Positions 1 to 10,830 of a stretch of DNA of 64,000 bases are shown here, in pieces (the stretch's first letter is position 1; every line of letters starts with the position of its first letter). The notes beneath the pieces were generated by a model that was given only the letters and a program-made list of their open reading frames with translations, was not told the origin of the DNA and searched no databases. The translations under genes and the position numbers were made by a program. The DNA lies in assembly GCF_020510525.1 (NCBI RefSeq), contig NZ_CP075188.1:2728001-2792000 (forward strand), in the 5' to 3' direction. The DNA comes from Quatrionicoccus australiensis. GTDB lineage: Bacteria > Pseudomonadota > Gammaproteobacteria > Burkholderiales > Rhodocyclaceae.

Positions 1-335
1 GGCGAAAGGTTGTTGCGCAAGCCTTCATCGAGCGCCGAGTGCAGCGACTCGGCTTCGAGGTCGCGCAGCAGGCGCAGGCTGACCCTGCGCGGCGCGTTGC
101 TGTCGATGATGGCAGCCGGCGACGAGGCCTTCTCACCAACATAAAGCGCCCCGACATAGACCTTGATGAAAAAGCGGGTACGCAGCCCGGCGCCGTTGAG
201 CACCAGTTCGTTGCTGCCGACGCGCAGTTTTTCCTCGACCCGAACGCCGGCGACTTCCGCCGCCTGCAGACCGGGTACGGCGAGCAGCACAGCAACCAGG
301 GCGGCGCGGCGAACGCATTGCGATGTAACCATCAT
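1..335 (-). CDS. Chalcone isomerase-like secreted protein (C-terminus beyond window)
   Basis: The visible 111 codons start with a hydrophobic signal peptide (about residues 8-25, ending in LQAAE). A chalcone-isomerase-like fold follows, recognisable from the stretches GVRVEEKLRVG, LVLNGAGLRTR and KVYVGALYV. Bacterial members of this family are periplasmic or exported and are not known to make flavonoids; some bind fatty acids, which would fit the lipid operon, but that is inference. The start overlaps the stop of the DUF4442 gene by four bases (ATGA), and a GGAGGAGAC ribosome site lies just upstream, so it is translationally coupled to the beta-oxidation operon. An ATG one codon later is equally possible. 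The gene runs off the left edge, so its full length is unknown. Confidence 0.75.
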   Translation of the reverse strand, partial: MMVTSQCVRRAALVAVLLAVPGLQAAEVAGVRVEEKLRVGSNELVLNGAGLRTRFFIKVYVGALYVGEKASSPAAIIDSNAPRRVSLRLLRDLEAESLHSALDEGLRNNLS

Positions 336-841
336 TTGTCTCCTCCGGCTTTTTGCCGGTAGTAGTTTTTTTCGGCGATATAGACCGTTCTTTCAACGAT
401 CGTGTGTACCGTACCCTGGTCGTCCTTGAGTTCGACCAGGAAGGTTCTTTCCAGCTCCGGCACGTCCAGCAACGCGGCACGAATCTCGGCAATCTCCTCC
501 TTACGCAGCACGAAATCGCCGTACAGCGTCGTGTAACCGGGCTTGCGGTAGCGGATGCTGGCCGCCTTGTCCCAGACGATGTAATTGTCGCCGAGCGCCG
601 CCATCAACATCATCGGATGCGCCCCATCGGTGATTGCAAACAGCGAGCCGCCGTACAGCGAGCCGACAATGTTGCGCGTCTTCCAGCTGAGCGCCAGGCG
701 GATGCGGATATGGCGCAAGTCCTTCGCCACATGCACGACCCGCCCGCCGGTACCGCGAAAGGCCGGGTGAAAATTGAAGCCAAGACGCACCATGCGCGCC
801 CGCCAGCTGGGAGAAAGCCGGGCCAGCCAGGCGGGTTTCAT
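332..841 (-). CDS. DUF4442 hotdog-fold protein (thioesterase-like)
   Basis: This 169-residue protein resembles DUF4442 proteins, a hotdog-fold family related to acyl-CoA thioesterases. The central GSLYGGSLFAITDGAHPMML stretch corresponds to the hotdog helix, and the following strands (IVWDKAASIRYRKPG, LYGDFVLRKEEI) fit the sheet. It is the third gene of the minus-strand operon after the hydroxyacyl-CoA dehydrogenase and thiolase, so hydrolysis or binding of an acyl-CoA is plausible; the substrate is not known. I chose the ATG giving MKPAWLARL because upstream in-frame residues overlap the intergenic region and do not look like protein. Its stop overlaps the next start by four bases. Confidence 0.75.
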   Translation of the reverse strand: MKPAWLARLSPSWRARMVRLGFNFHPAFRGTGGRVVHVAKDLRHIRIRLALSWKTRNIVGSLYGGSLFAITDGAHPMMLMAALGDNYIVWDKAASIRYRKPGYTTLYGDFVLRKEEIAEIRAALLDVPELERTFLVELKDDQGTVHTIVERTVYIAEKNYYRQKAGGDK

Positions 842-870
842 GGTTTTTGCCTTTTTTGCACGGTCGACCG

Positions 871-2070
871 TCAGAGACGTTCGATAATGCCGGCTGCACC
901 CATACCGGTGCCGATACACATGCTGACCATGCCGTAACGACCGCCGGTGCGCTGCAAACCGTGCGTCAGCGTCGCGATGCGGATCGCACCGGTGGCGCCG
1001 AGCGGGTGACCGAGCGCAATGGCGCCACCGAGCGGATTGATCTTCGCCGGGTTCAGGCCCAGTTCCTGGGTCACGGCCAGCGCCTGCGCCGCGAAGGCTT
1101 CGTTGAGTTCGATCCAGTCGAGGTCGTCCTGATGGATGCCGACTTGCGCCAGCACCTTCGGGATGGCCGCAATCGGGCCGATACCCATGATCTCCGGTGC
1201 GACACCGCCGACGGCATAGCCGGCAAAGCGGGCGAGCGGCGTCAGGTTGTGTTCCCTGAGCACCTTTTCCGAGACCAGCATGACGGCAGCGGCGCCGTCC
1301 GACATCTGCGAGGAATTGCCGGCGGTGACCGAACCGCGCGCATGGAACACCGGCTTGAGCTTGCCGAGGCGCTCCAGCGAGGCATCGGCACGCGGGCCTT
1401 CGTCGGTATCGGCAAGACGCTGGCGCAACTTGATGTTGCCGGATGCCAGGTCAGGCAGGCTTTCGCTGATCGCGTACGGCGTCGTTTCGGCCTTGAAGTG
1501 ACCGGCGGCAATCGCCGCACAGGCCTTCTGGTTGGAGGCGAGCGCGAAGGCGTCCTGCGCATCGCGGGAAATTTTCCACTGGTTCGCCACCTTCTCGGCG
1601 GTCAAACCCATGCCGAAGGCGATACCGAGGTTTTCCTCCTTCGCGAAGATGGCCGGGTTCATCGACATCTTGTTGCCCATGATCTGCGGCATCACCGACA
1701 TCGACTCGGTACCGGCGGCAATCATCACGTCGGCCAGGCCGAGGCGGATCTGGTTGGCGGCATCGGCCACCGCCTGCACCCCGGAGGAGCAGAAGCGGTT
1801 GATCGTGATGCCAGGCACGGTGATCGGCAGGCCGGCGAGCAGCGCGCCGATGCGGGCGACGTTCATGCCCTGCTCGGCTTCCGGCATCGCACATCCAACG
1901 ATGACGTCGCCGATGCGTGCCGGGTCGATGCCCGGCACCTGCGCGACCACCGCCTTGATGACCGCGGCCAGCATGTCGTCCGGCCGCACGTTCTTGAACA
2001 TGCCGTTACGCTTGGCAACCGGCAGGCGGGTCGCGGCGACGATGTAGGCGTCTTGAATCTGTTTGCTCAT
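871..2070 (-). CDS. Acetyl-CoA C-acyltransferase (3-ketoacyl-CoA thiolase)
   Basis: This is a 399-residue thiolase that cleaves 3-ketoacyl-CoA with CoA to acetyl-CoA and a shortened acyl-CoA. All catalytic elements are visible: the nucleophilic Cys at about residue 94 in NRFCSSG, the His at about 355 in GGAIALGHPLGATGA, and the second Cys at about 385 in MCIGTGMG. Length and motifs match degradative FadA-type enzymes. It lies 22 bp downstream of the bifunctional dehydrogenase/hydratase, the usual FadB-FadA pairing, so the two probably form or feed one beta-oxidation complex. A biosynthetic (PHB-type) role is less likely given these neighbours. Confidence 0.93.
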   Translation of the reverse strand: MSKQIQDAYIVAATRLPVAKRNGMFKNVRPDDMLAAVIKAVVAQVPGIDPARIGDVIVGCAMPEAEQGMNVARIGALLAGLPITVPGITINRFCSSGVQAVADAANQIRLGLADVMIAAGTESMSVMPQIMGNKMSMNPAIFAKEENLGIAFGMGLTAEKVANQWKISRDAQDAFALASNQKACAAIAAGHFKAETTPYAISESLPDLASGNIKLRQRLADTDEGPRADASLERLGKLKPVFHARGSVTAGNSSQMSDGAAAVMLVSEKVLREHNLTPLARFAGYAVGGVAPEIMGIGPIAAIPKVLAQVGIHQDDLDWIELNEAFAAQALAVTQELGLNPAKINPLGGAIALGHPLGATGAIRIATLTHGLQRTGGRYGMVSMCIGTGMGAAGIIERL

Positions 2071-2092
2071 TTTTGTTTGTCTCCTGACCCGA

Positions 2093-4612
2093 TTAGTTAC
2101 GAAGCGGCTTGCCGGTTTCGAGCATGTGCTTGATCCGGGCCTGGGTTTCGGGGGTTTTCAGCAATTCGACGAAGAGGCGGCGCTCGACGGTGATCAGCCA
2201 TTCCTCGTCGACCAGGCTGCCGGTTTCGACTTCGCCGCCACACAGTGCGATGGCGGCCGATTTGGCGACCTTGTAGTCGTGCGCGGAAATCATGCCGCCT
2301 TCCTTCATGTTCACCAGCATCATTTCCAGCGTCGCGATGCCGTTCTTGCCGGCAACCGGGATACCGCGTGCCATCGTTGGCGGCGCGTAACCGGCATCGG
2401 CCATGGCGCGCGCCTCCTTGATGGCAACGAAGAGCAGCTCGTGGGCGTTGAACAGGATGGTGTCGGACGGCTTGGCAAAGCCCATCTCGATCACCTCGAC
2501 GGCGCTCTTGGCGACCTTGGCCATGGCGATGGTCTGGAACACCGGTTGCAGGAAGTTGAACACTTCACCCGGCGTGGCCGACTGGGCAGCCCATTCGGCA
2601 GCGCGCACAGCAAACTCCTTGCAGCCGCCACCGGCCGGAATCAGGCCGACGCCGGCTTCAACCAGGCCGACATAGCTTTCCAGCGCCATGACGCGCTTGC
2701 CGGCATGCATGACGAACTCGCAACCACCGCCCAGGGCCAGGCCCTGCACCGCGGCGACGGTGGGCACTTGCGCATACTTGAGCGTCTGCGAGGCACGCTG
2801 GAATTTTTCGACGGTTTCTTCCAGCTTGTCGAACTGGCCGGCGGCACAGGCTTCACCGACCTGCTGCAGGTTGGCACCAACGGCAAACGGCGCTTCGTGC
2901 CAGAGTACGACGCCGTCCAGCGTCGTTTCGCCCTGGCGCACGGCGGCGATCACGCCATCGAGCACTTCGTCGCCGATGGTATGCATCTTGGACTTGAAGG
3001 AAATGATGCCGATTTTGCGGTCGACCGCCGGCAGGCACCACAAACGCACGCCATCGTTTTCGAACAGCGTCTCGCCCGACTTTTCCGGGTTGAGCGCCGT
3101 TTCACCCAGCACGCGCTCGGGGAAGAGCTGGCGCTGATAGACCGGCAGCGTCGAGCGCGGCACATAGGCATTCTTGCTCGCCGAGTAGGAACCTTCGGCG
3201 GTATGGACACCTGTGCGACCGGTTTCCAGCGCCCAGGCCGGCAGCGCGACGCTGCTCATGCTCTTGCCGGCGGCGATGTCGGCGGCAACGGCTTGGGCGA
3301 TGTCGCTCCAGCCGGCGGCCTGCCAGGTTTCGAACGGACCCTGCGCCCAGCCAAAACCCCAGCGCATCGCGAAATCGAGATCGCGCGCATTGTCGGCAAC
3401 GCTTTCAAGCTGCACGGCGGCGTAATGGAAGATGTCGCGGAAGATGGCCCACAGGAACTGCGCCTGCGGCTGGCTGGAAGCGCGCAAGGCAGCGAACTTC
3501 TCGGCCGGGTTCTTCATCTTGAGGATGGCGCCGACTTCTTCGGCGATTTCGCCGGCCGACTTGCGGTAATCCTGCGCAGCCAGGTCGAGCACCTGGATTT
3601 CCTTGCCCTGCTTGCGGAAGATACCGCAGCGCGTCTTCTGGCCGAGCGCGCCCTGCCCGATCAGCGCCTGCAACCAGGCCGGCGTCGTGAAGTAGGCATG
3701 CCACGGGTCATTGGGCAGCGTGTCCTGCATGGTCTTGACGACGTGCGCCAGAGTATCGAGGCCGACCACGTCGGCGGTGCGATAGGTGGCGCTCTTCGGA
3801 CGACCGATCTTCGGGCCGGTCAGCGCATCGACTTCGTCGAAACCGAGGCCGAAGGCCTGGGTGTGATGCATCACGGCGAGAATGGAAAAGACGCCGATGC
3901 GATTGGCGACGAAGTTCGGCGTATCCAGCGCGCGGATGACGCCCTTGCCGAGGCGCGAGGTCAGCCAGGTTTCCAGTGCGTCCAGCGTACCGGCATCGGT
4001 ACTTTGCGTGCCGATGATTTCAACCAGGTGCATGTAGCGCGGCGGGTTGAAGAAGTGGATGCCGCAGAAGCGCGGCCGGATGGCTTCCGGCAGGCCCTGG
4101 GCCAGCGCGTTCATCGACAGGCCGGAGGTATTGGAAGCGACAATCGCGTCGGCACCGATGTGCGGCGCGATCTTCGCGTAGAGGTCGTTCTTCCAGTCCA
4201 TGCGCTCGGCGATGGCCTCGATGATGAGGTCGCACTCGGCGAGCAGCGGCAGGTGTTCGTCGTAATTGGCGGCGTCGATGAACTTGAGCTTGCCCTTGCT
4301 GGCGAGCGGCGCCGGGTCGAGCTTCTTGAGGCCGTCGAGGGCCTTCTTGACGATACCGTTCTTGTGACTCGCTCCGGCCTGAAGGCCTGAGCCTCGTCGC
4401 CACAAGCTTGTTGAGCCTTCGGCTCCTGAATTGTTTGTCTCGCTTGCCCCGCCATGAATGGCCGGGCTGGCACTCGCCCCGTGGTCACCATCTTTCGCCG
4501 GCAGGTCGAACAGCACGACCGGCACGTTGGCATTGGCGAGGTGCGCGGCAATCTGCGCCCCCATCACGCCGGCGCCGAGTACGGCAGCCTTTTTCACGAT
4601 CAGCTTTTTCAA
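2093..4612 (-). CDS. 3-hydroxyacyl-CoA dehydrogenase / enoyl-CoA hydratase (FadN-like order)
   Basis: This 839-residue enzyme should catalyse the hydration and NAD-dependent oxidation steps of beta-oxidation. The NAD-binding dehydrogenase domain comes first (Rossmann motif GAGVMGAQ at about residues 13-20, then CGIHFFNPPRYMHLVEII), followed by the C-terminal dehydrogenase domain. A crotonase domain comes last (GVVLWHEAPFAVGANL, then ALGGGCEFVMHA). This order is the reverse of E. coli FadB and resembles FadN-type proteins. Residues of about 43-83 form a low-complexity Gly/Ser/Ala-rich block that interrupts the Rossmann region and looks inserted (described separately). It is the first gene of the operon, and a lipid-regulator palindrome lies about 36 bp upstream of its start. 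Confidence 0.9.
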   Translation of the reverse strand: MKKLIVKKAAVLGAGVMGAQIAAHLANANVPVVLFDLPAKDGDHGASASPAIHGGASETNNSGAEGSTSLWRRGSGLQAGASHKNGIVKKALDGLKKLDPAPLASKGKLKFIDAANYDEHLPLLAECDLIIEAIAERMDWKNDLYAKIAPHIGADAIVASNTSGLSMNALAQGLPEAIRPRFCGIHFFNPPRYMHLVEIIGTQSTDAGTLDALETWLTSRLGKGVIRALDTPNFVANRIGVFSILAVMHHTQAFGLGFDEVDALTGPKIGRPKSATYRTADVVGLDTLAHVVKTMQDTLPNDPWHAYFTTPAWLQALIGQGALGQKTRCGIFRKQGKEIQVLDLAAQDYRKSAGEIAEEVGAILKMKNPAEKFAALRASSQPQAQFLWAIFRDIFHYAAVQLESVADNARDLDFAMRWGFGWAQGPFETWQAAGWSDIAQAVAADIAAGKSMSSVALPAWALETGRTGVHTAEGSYSASKNAYVPRSTLPVYQRQLFPERVLGETALNPEKSGETLFENDGVRLWCLPAVDRKIGIISFKSKMHTIGDEVLDGVIAAVRQGETTLDGVVLWHEAPFAVGANLQQVGEACAAGQFDKLEETVEKFQRASQTLKYAQVPTVAAVQGLALGGGCEFVMHAGKRVMALESYVGLVEAGVGLIPAGGGCKEFAVRAAEWAAQSATPGEVFNFLQPVFQTIAMAKVAKSAVEVIEMGFAKPSDTILFNAHELLFVAIKEARAMADAGYAPPTMARGIPVAGKNGIATLEMMLVNMKEGGMISAHDYKVAKSAAIALCGGEVETGSLVDEEWLITVERRLFVELLKTPETQARIKHMLETGKPLRN
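4364..4486 (-). repeat. In-frame repeat-like insertion inside the dehydrogenase gene
   Basis: About 123 bp encode a Gly/Ser/Ala/Asn-rich stretch (residues of about 43-83) between two conserved parts of the Rossmann domain, LPAKDGD and KNGIVKKALDGLKKL, which I expect to be nearly contiguous in relatives. The DNA holds several short hairpins: GAGCC-GAA-GGCTC, GGCCTTCAGGCC and GCCATTCATGGC. That is typical of REP- or palindromic-type intragenic elements. The length is a multiple of three and contains no stop, so the reading frame is kept. The exact ends are estimated from the protein, not from an alignment. Confidence 0.5.
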
Positions 4613-4647
4613 GCGCTTCTCCTTTTGGTCTTATCTTGCGTTCTTGG

Positions 4648-4667
4648 AATAAAACGAACGTTTGAAT
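4648..4667. promoter_or_regulatory. Putative TetR-type lipid-regulon operator 1
   Basis: A 20-bp imperfect palindrome ending in AACGTTTGAAT lies about 36 bp before the hydroxyacyl-CoA dehydrogenase start. It matches a palindrome upstream of the TetR gene (30063-30082) and one upstream of fadL (19556-19575). The consensus drawn from the three is ATTCAAACG-WW-CGTTTGAAT. Binding by the TetR regulator encoded at 29323-30036 is inferred. Confidence 0.6.
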
Positions 4668-4824
4668 TATAGAGCGAGCGCTTTACCGGTCAACTGTTTT
4701 TTTGCACTGTTTTTCAAACCCGTCGCTGCCCAAGCCCGAACCCGCACAAAAAAAGCTGCCACCTCCAGACCGGAGGGACAATGATCGGAAAGTGATTAGC
4801 CGAAACAACCCGGTTTCCCCTACT

Positions 4825-4841
4825 GTTAAGGCAGGCTTAAT
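4825..4841 (+). promoter_or_regulatory. Direct-repeat operator before the RND efflux operon
   Basis: Two half-sites, GTTAAG and CTTAAT, are separated by exactly five bases, 44 bp before the adaptor start. This spacing and sequence match the direct-repeat type recognised by PmrA/QseB response regulators. The same half-site occurs four times before the cytochrome operon at 14557-14595, whose last genes encode such a regulator. Confidence 0.5.
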
Positions 4842-4884
4842 CCTGCCTGCCTAGACTTGCGAAAAACCACTATCGGACGGGCTC

Positions 4885-5958
4885 ATGGCTATCCTTCATC
4901 GTTTGCTGGCAATCACCTTCTGCACCGTTGCCCCGCTCGGCTGGGCCGGCGAAACCCTGCAACTGCAGGCCGCCCAGGTCAAGGCACTGGGTATCGAAAC
5001 CGTCGTCGCAGGCAGCCCCCGGAGCGGCCGCAACGGCGCCCTGCCGGCTCGCGTGCTGGTGCCGACCGAGCAGATGCGCGTCGTCTCCGCCCCGGTCGCC
5101 GGCCTGGTCGAGATGCTTGCCGTCGCGCCCGGTTCGACCGTAAAACGCGGCCAGGTGGTCGCCCATCTGGCCAGCCCGCAGGCGCTCGAACTGCAACGCG
5201 ACGCCCTGCAATCAGGCAGCGCCGCCGCGCTGCAACAACAGAATCTGAAGCGCGACGAACAATTGTTCGCCGAAGGCCTGATCGCCGAATCCCGCCTGCA
5301 GGCAACGCGCAGCGCCGCCGCCCAGGCCGAGGCACAGGCCAGCGAACGCCGTCAGGGCCTTGCCCTGGCCGGTGTCGCCGCCGGCAAGCTGGGTGGTCCG
5401 CTCGCCTTGACCAGTCCGCTCGACGGCGTCGTGCTCGAACAGAGCGCCCAGCTCGGCCAGCGCGTCGAGGCCTCGACCCCGCTCTACCGCATCGCCAGGC
5501 TGTCACCGCTGTGGCTGGAAATCCAGGCACCGCTCGAGGTCGCCGCCGCCCAGAAACTCGGCGCCACCGTCAAGCTGGCCGACAGCCCGATCAGCGGCAA
5601 GCTGATCGCCATCGGCCGCGCGGTCGACGCCGCCAGTCAGACGGTTTTGCTGCGTGCCGCGGTGTCGACCGGTGCCGACAAGCTTTACCCCGGCCAGGTC
5701 GTCGAAGTTGAAATGAGCACGCCGGCCGGAGAGCAGCAAAGCCTGCCGACTGCCGCGCTGGTGCGCGACCAGGGCAAGACCTTCGCTTTCGTGCAGACCG
5801 CCGGCAGCGACCAGGGCTACAGTTTCGAGCCGCGCGTCGTGCGCATCGTCAGCCAGGGCGGCGACAGCGTCGTCGTCGATGGCATCGCCGTCGGCGAGCG
5901 CGTCGCGGTCAAGGGCATTTCCGGCCTCAAGGCGATGTTGACCGGCGTCGGCAAATAA
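4885..5958 (+). CDS. RND efflux periplasmic adaptor subunit (membrane fusion protein)
   Basis: This 357-residue adaptor links an inner-membrane RND pump to an outer-membrane TolC-type channel. It has an N-terminal signal peptide ending near PLGWAGE, then a lipoyl/barrel-sandwich half (VSAPVAGLVEMLAVAPGSTV). A helical hairpin rich in Ala, Gln and Glu (about residues 105-155), the second lipoyl half (LTSPLDGVVLEQS), a beta-barrel and a membrane-proximal domain follow. It begins an operon in which the pump gene follows after two bases. No His- or Met-rich metal-binding N-terminal extension is seen, so the metal or other substrate cannot be named. Confidence 0.88.
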   Translation: MAILHRLLAITFCTVAPLGWAGETLQLQAAQVKALGIETVVAGSPRSGRNGALPARVLVPTEQMRVVSAPVAGLVEMLAVAPGSTVKRGQVVAHLASPQALELQRDALQSGSAAALQQQNLKRDEQLFAEGLIAESRLQATRSAAAQAEAQASERRQGLALAGVAAGKLGGPLALTSPLDGVVLEQSAQLGQRVEASTPLYRIARLSPLWLEIQAPLEVAAAQKLGATVKLADSPISGKLIAIGRAVDAASQTVLLRAAVSTGADKLYPGQVVEVEMSTPAGEQQSLPTAALVRDQGKTFAFVQTAGSDQGYSFEPRVVRIVSQGGDSVVVDGIAVGERVAVKGISGLKAMLTGVGK

Positions 5959-5960
5959 TC

Positions 5961-9039
<3,079 letters not shown>

Positions 9040-9047
<8 letters not shown>

Positions 9048-9342
9048 TGTCCTGCTCACCCTGATCATGCCCGACAACGTCGCCCAGCACGTCGAGGACC
9101 TGCTGCTCGCGCGCCCCGACCTGGTCCCCGGCTTCACAGTCAATGCAGCCGAAGGCCACGGCGCGCTGATCCCGCTCGTTGAAGATGCCGAACTGGTGGC
9201 CGGGCACGCGCCGCGCACCGTCATTCGTACGGTCGGCCCGGAAGCCGCGAAGCGTGAAGTCCTTACCCTGATCAAGCAAAACATGCCGAACGCCAACATC
9301 TTCTTCTGGCTGGTACCGGTCATCGATATGGGACGCCTGTGA
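9040..9342 (+). CDS. DUF3240 family protein (PII-like fold)
   Basis: This is a 100-residue soluble protein of the DUF3240 family, small ferredoxin/PII-like proteins found beside heavy-metal RND pumps. Visible family features are the opening LLTLIMPDNVAQHVEDLLL, the central GHGALIPLVEDAEL, and the C-terminal NANIFFWLVPVIDMGRL. Its start overlaps the end of the pump gene by eight bases and its stop overlaps the TolC-like start, so all four genes are translationally linked. A regulatory or metal-sensing role is often supposed for the family but is unproven. Confidence 0.85.
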
Positions 9343-10598
9343 AAAAACTCATTCCGCTCCTGCTCGCCGGCTTCGGCCACTGCGCCCAGGCCCTCGAAGC
9401 CACGCCCAACCTGCCGCCGGCCGAAATCGTCGCGCAGGTCCTGCGCGCCAACCCGGGTGTCCAGGCCGCGGGTTCCAACGTGCGCGCCGAAGAAGCCAAC
9501 CGCACGCGCCTCGAAGCCGGGCAATACGAATGGAGCCTACGGCTCGGCGGGCAACAGCGCAAGACCAATCCGGCGAGCGGCCCGAACGAGCGCTACAACG
9601 AATGGAATGCCGCCATCGAACGGCCGCTGCGCCTGCCCGGCAAGGGCACGCTCGACAGCCAGCTCGGTGCCGCCGGGGTCAGCGTTGCCGCAACCATGCA
9701 CGGCGATGCACTGCACGAAACCAGCCGCGCCCTGCTTGCCGCCTGGTTTGTCTGGCTGCGGGAAAATGCCGCCGCCGCGCAGTGGACCGAACAGGTCGCC
9801 CTGTTGCAAAAACAGGCGGCCGCCGTCAGCCGCCGCCAGCAACTGGGCGATGCCGCGCATCTGGAAACCATTCAGAGCGAAGCCGCCCTCGCCCAGGCCG
9901 AGGCGCAACAGACCATGGCCAAGGTGCGCCAGCAGCGCGCCGCGGAAGACCTGCGCCGCCGCTTCCCCGGCCTGCCGCTCAACGTCCCGGCCAGTATCGC
10001 CGAACCGCAGCCGGTCAGCGGCAGCCAGAACGAATGGGTCGAAGCCATTCTCGAACACAGCCATGAACTCGGCGTCGCCCGCGGCGAAGCGCAGAAGGCG
10101 ACCATCGTCGCCGGTCGCGCCGGGCGTGATCGCCTGCCCGACCCGCTGGTCGGCATCCAGTTCTCGCGCGAACGCGCCGGTGAGGAAAGCGTGCTCGGCG
10201 CCTATGTCAGCATCCCGCTGCCCGGTACGGCGCGCCGCGCCACGGCCGATGCCGCCCTGGCCCAGGCCGATGCCGCCGGCAGCCGCGAAGCCGCCGCAAC
10301 GCAAAGGATAGCCGCCGAAGCCGCCGGCCTCTACCAGTCGGCCAGCGCCGCGCTCGCCACCTGGCAGGCCGGACAAGGCGCCGGCGAACGCCTGAGTCGC
10401 GCCGCCGAAATGACGGCGCGTGCCTACCAGCTCGGCGAAGGCACACTCAACGATCTGCTCACCGCCCGCCGCATGGCGAACGAAGCGCAACTGGCGGCCC
10501 GCCTGCTGCAGCTTGATGCGCTGGAACTGCGCTACCGGCTGTTGCTCGATGCACACCGGCTATGGGTGCTCGACGAGGAAAAACACCCCGGCGATTAG
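9339..10598 (+). CDS. TolC-family outer-membrane efflux protein
   Basis: This 419-residue protein has a signal peptide (LIPLLLAGFGHCAQA) and two long Ala/Gln/Glu-rich helical repeats typical of TolC channels (around residues 95-205 and 290-400), with GTLNDLLTARRMANEAQLAARLLQLDAL as the final helical region. It would form the outer-membrane exit duct of the tripartite pump. It starts with GTG in a four-base overlap (GTGA) with the DUF3240 stop. A GGTCGACC palindrome lies at its 3' end. Confidence 0.9.
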   Translation: MKKLIPLLLAGFGHCAQALEATPNLPPAEIVAQVLRANPGVQAAGSNVRAEEANRTRLEAGQYEWSLRLGGQQRKTNPASGPNERYNEWNAAIERPLRLPGKGTLDSQLGAAGVSVAATMHGDALHETSRALLAAWFVWLRENAAAAQWTEQVALLQKQAAAVSRRQQLGDAAHLETIQSEAALAQAEAQQTMAKVRQQRAAEDLRRRFPGLPLNVPASIAEPQPVSGSQNEWVEAILEHSHELGVARGEAQKATIVAGRAGRDRLPDPLVGIQFSRERAGEESVLGAYVSIPLPGTARRATADAALAQADAAGSREAAATQRIAAEAAGLYQSASAALATWQAGQGAGERLSRAAEMTARAYQLGEGTLNDLLTARRMANEAQLAARLLQLDALELRYRLLLDAHRLWVLDEEKHPGD

Positions 10599-10623
10599 GT
10601 CGACCGTCTGGCGGGGCAAGTGC

Positions 10624-10821
10624 TCAGTGCTTGTCTTCGCCAGCCGGCGACTGCCCCGTTGCGCGCGCCTGCTTCTCGCGCAAGCGCCGGTTCTTCTCTT
10701 CGTTGCCGGCGAAAACGTAGCGCCCGGCCAGTTCGCAGCCTTTCATGCCGGGATCGCAAACCAGATTATTGACCTTGGTGCACAAACCCTTGATTTCGTG
10801 TGGACAGCCCCAGGAAGACAT
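10624..10821 (-). CDS. Small four-cysteine protein, function unknown
   Basis: This 65-residue protein has Cys at residues 6, 14, 22 and 29 (spacings of 7, 7 and 6) followed by a charged C-terminal tail (EEKNRRLREKQAR). No signal peptide is visible, so it is probably cytoplasmic, and the Cys set could bind Zn or an Fe-S cluster; that is a guess. It lies nine bases after the stop of the flavoprotein gene with a clear AGGAGAAAG ribosome site, so the two are likely co-transcribed and may act together. I do not recognise a named family. Confidence 0.7.
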   Translation of the reverse strand: MSSWGCPHEIKGLCTKVNNLVCDPGMKGCELAGRYVFAGNEEKNRRLREKQARATGQSPAGEDKH

Positions 10822-10830
10822 GCTTTCTCC

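Noticed and set aside
2063..4390. Plus-strand open frame of 775 codons opposite the dehydrogenase gene
   Set aside because: It is antisense to a well-supported enzyme, is rich in Arg, His, Gly and Asp with no domain, and is a typical by-product of G+C-rich codon use.
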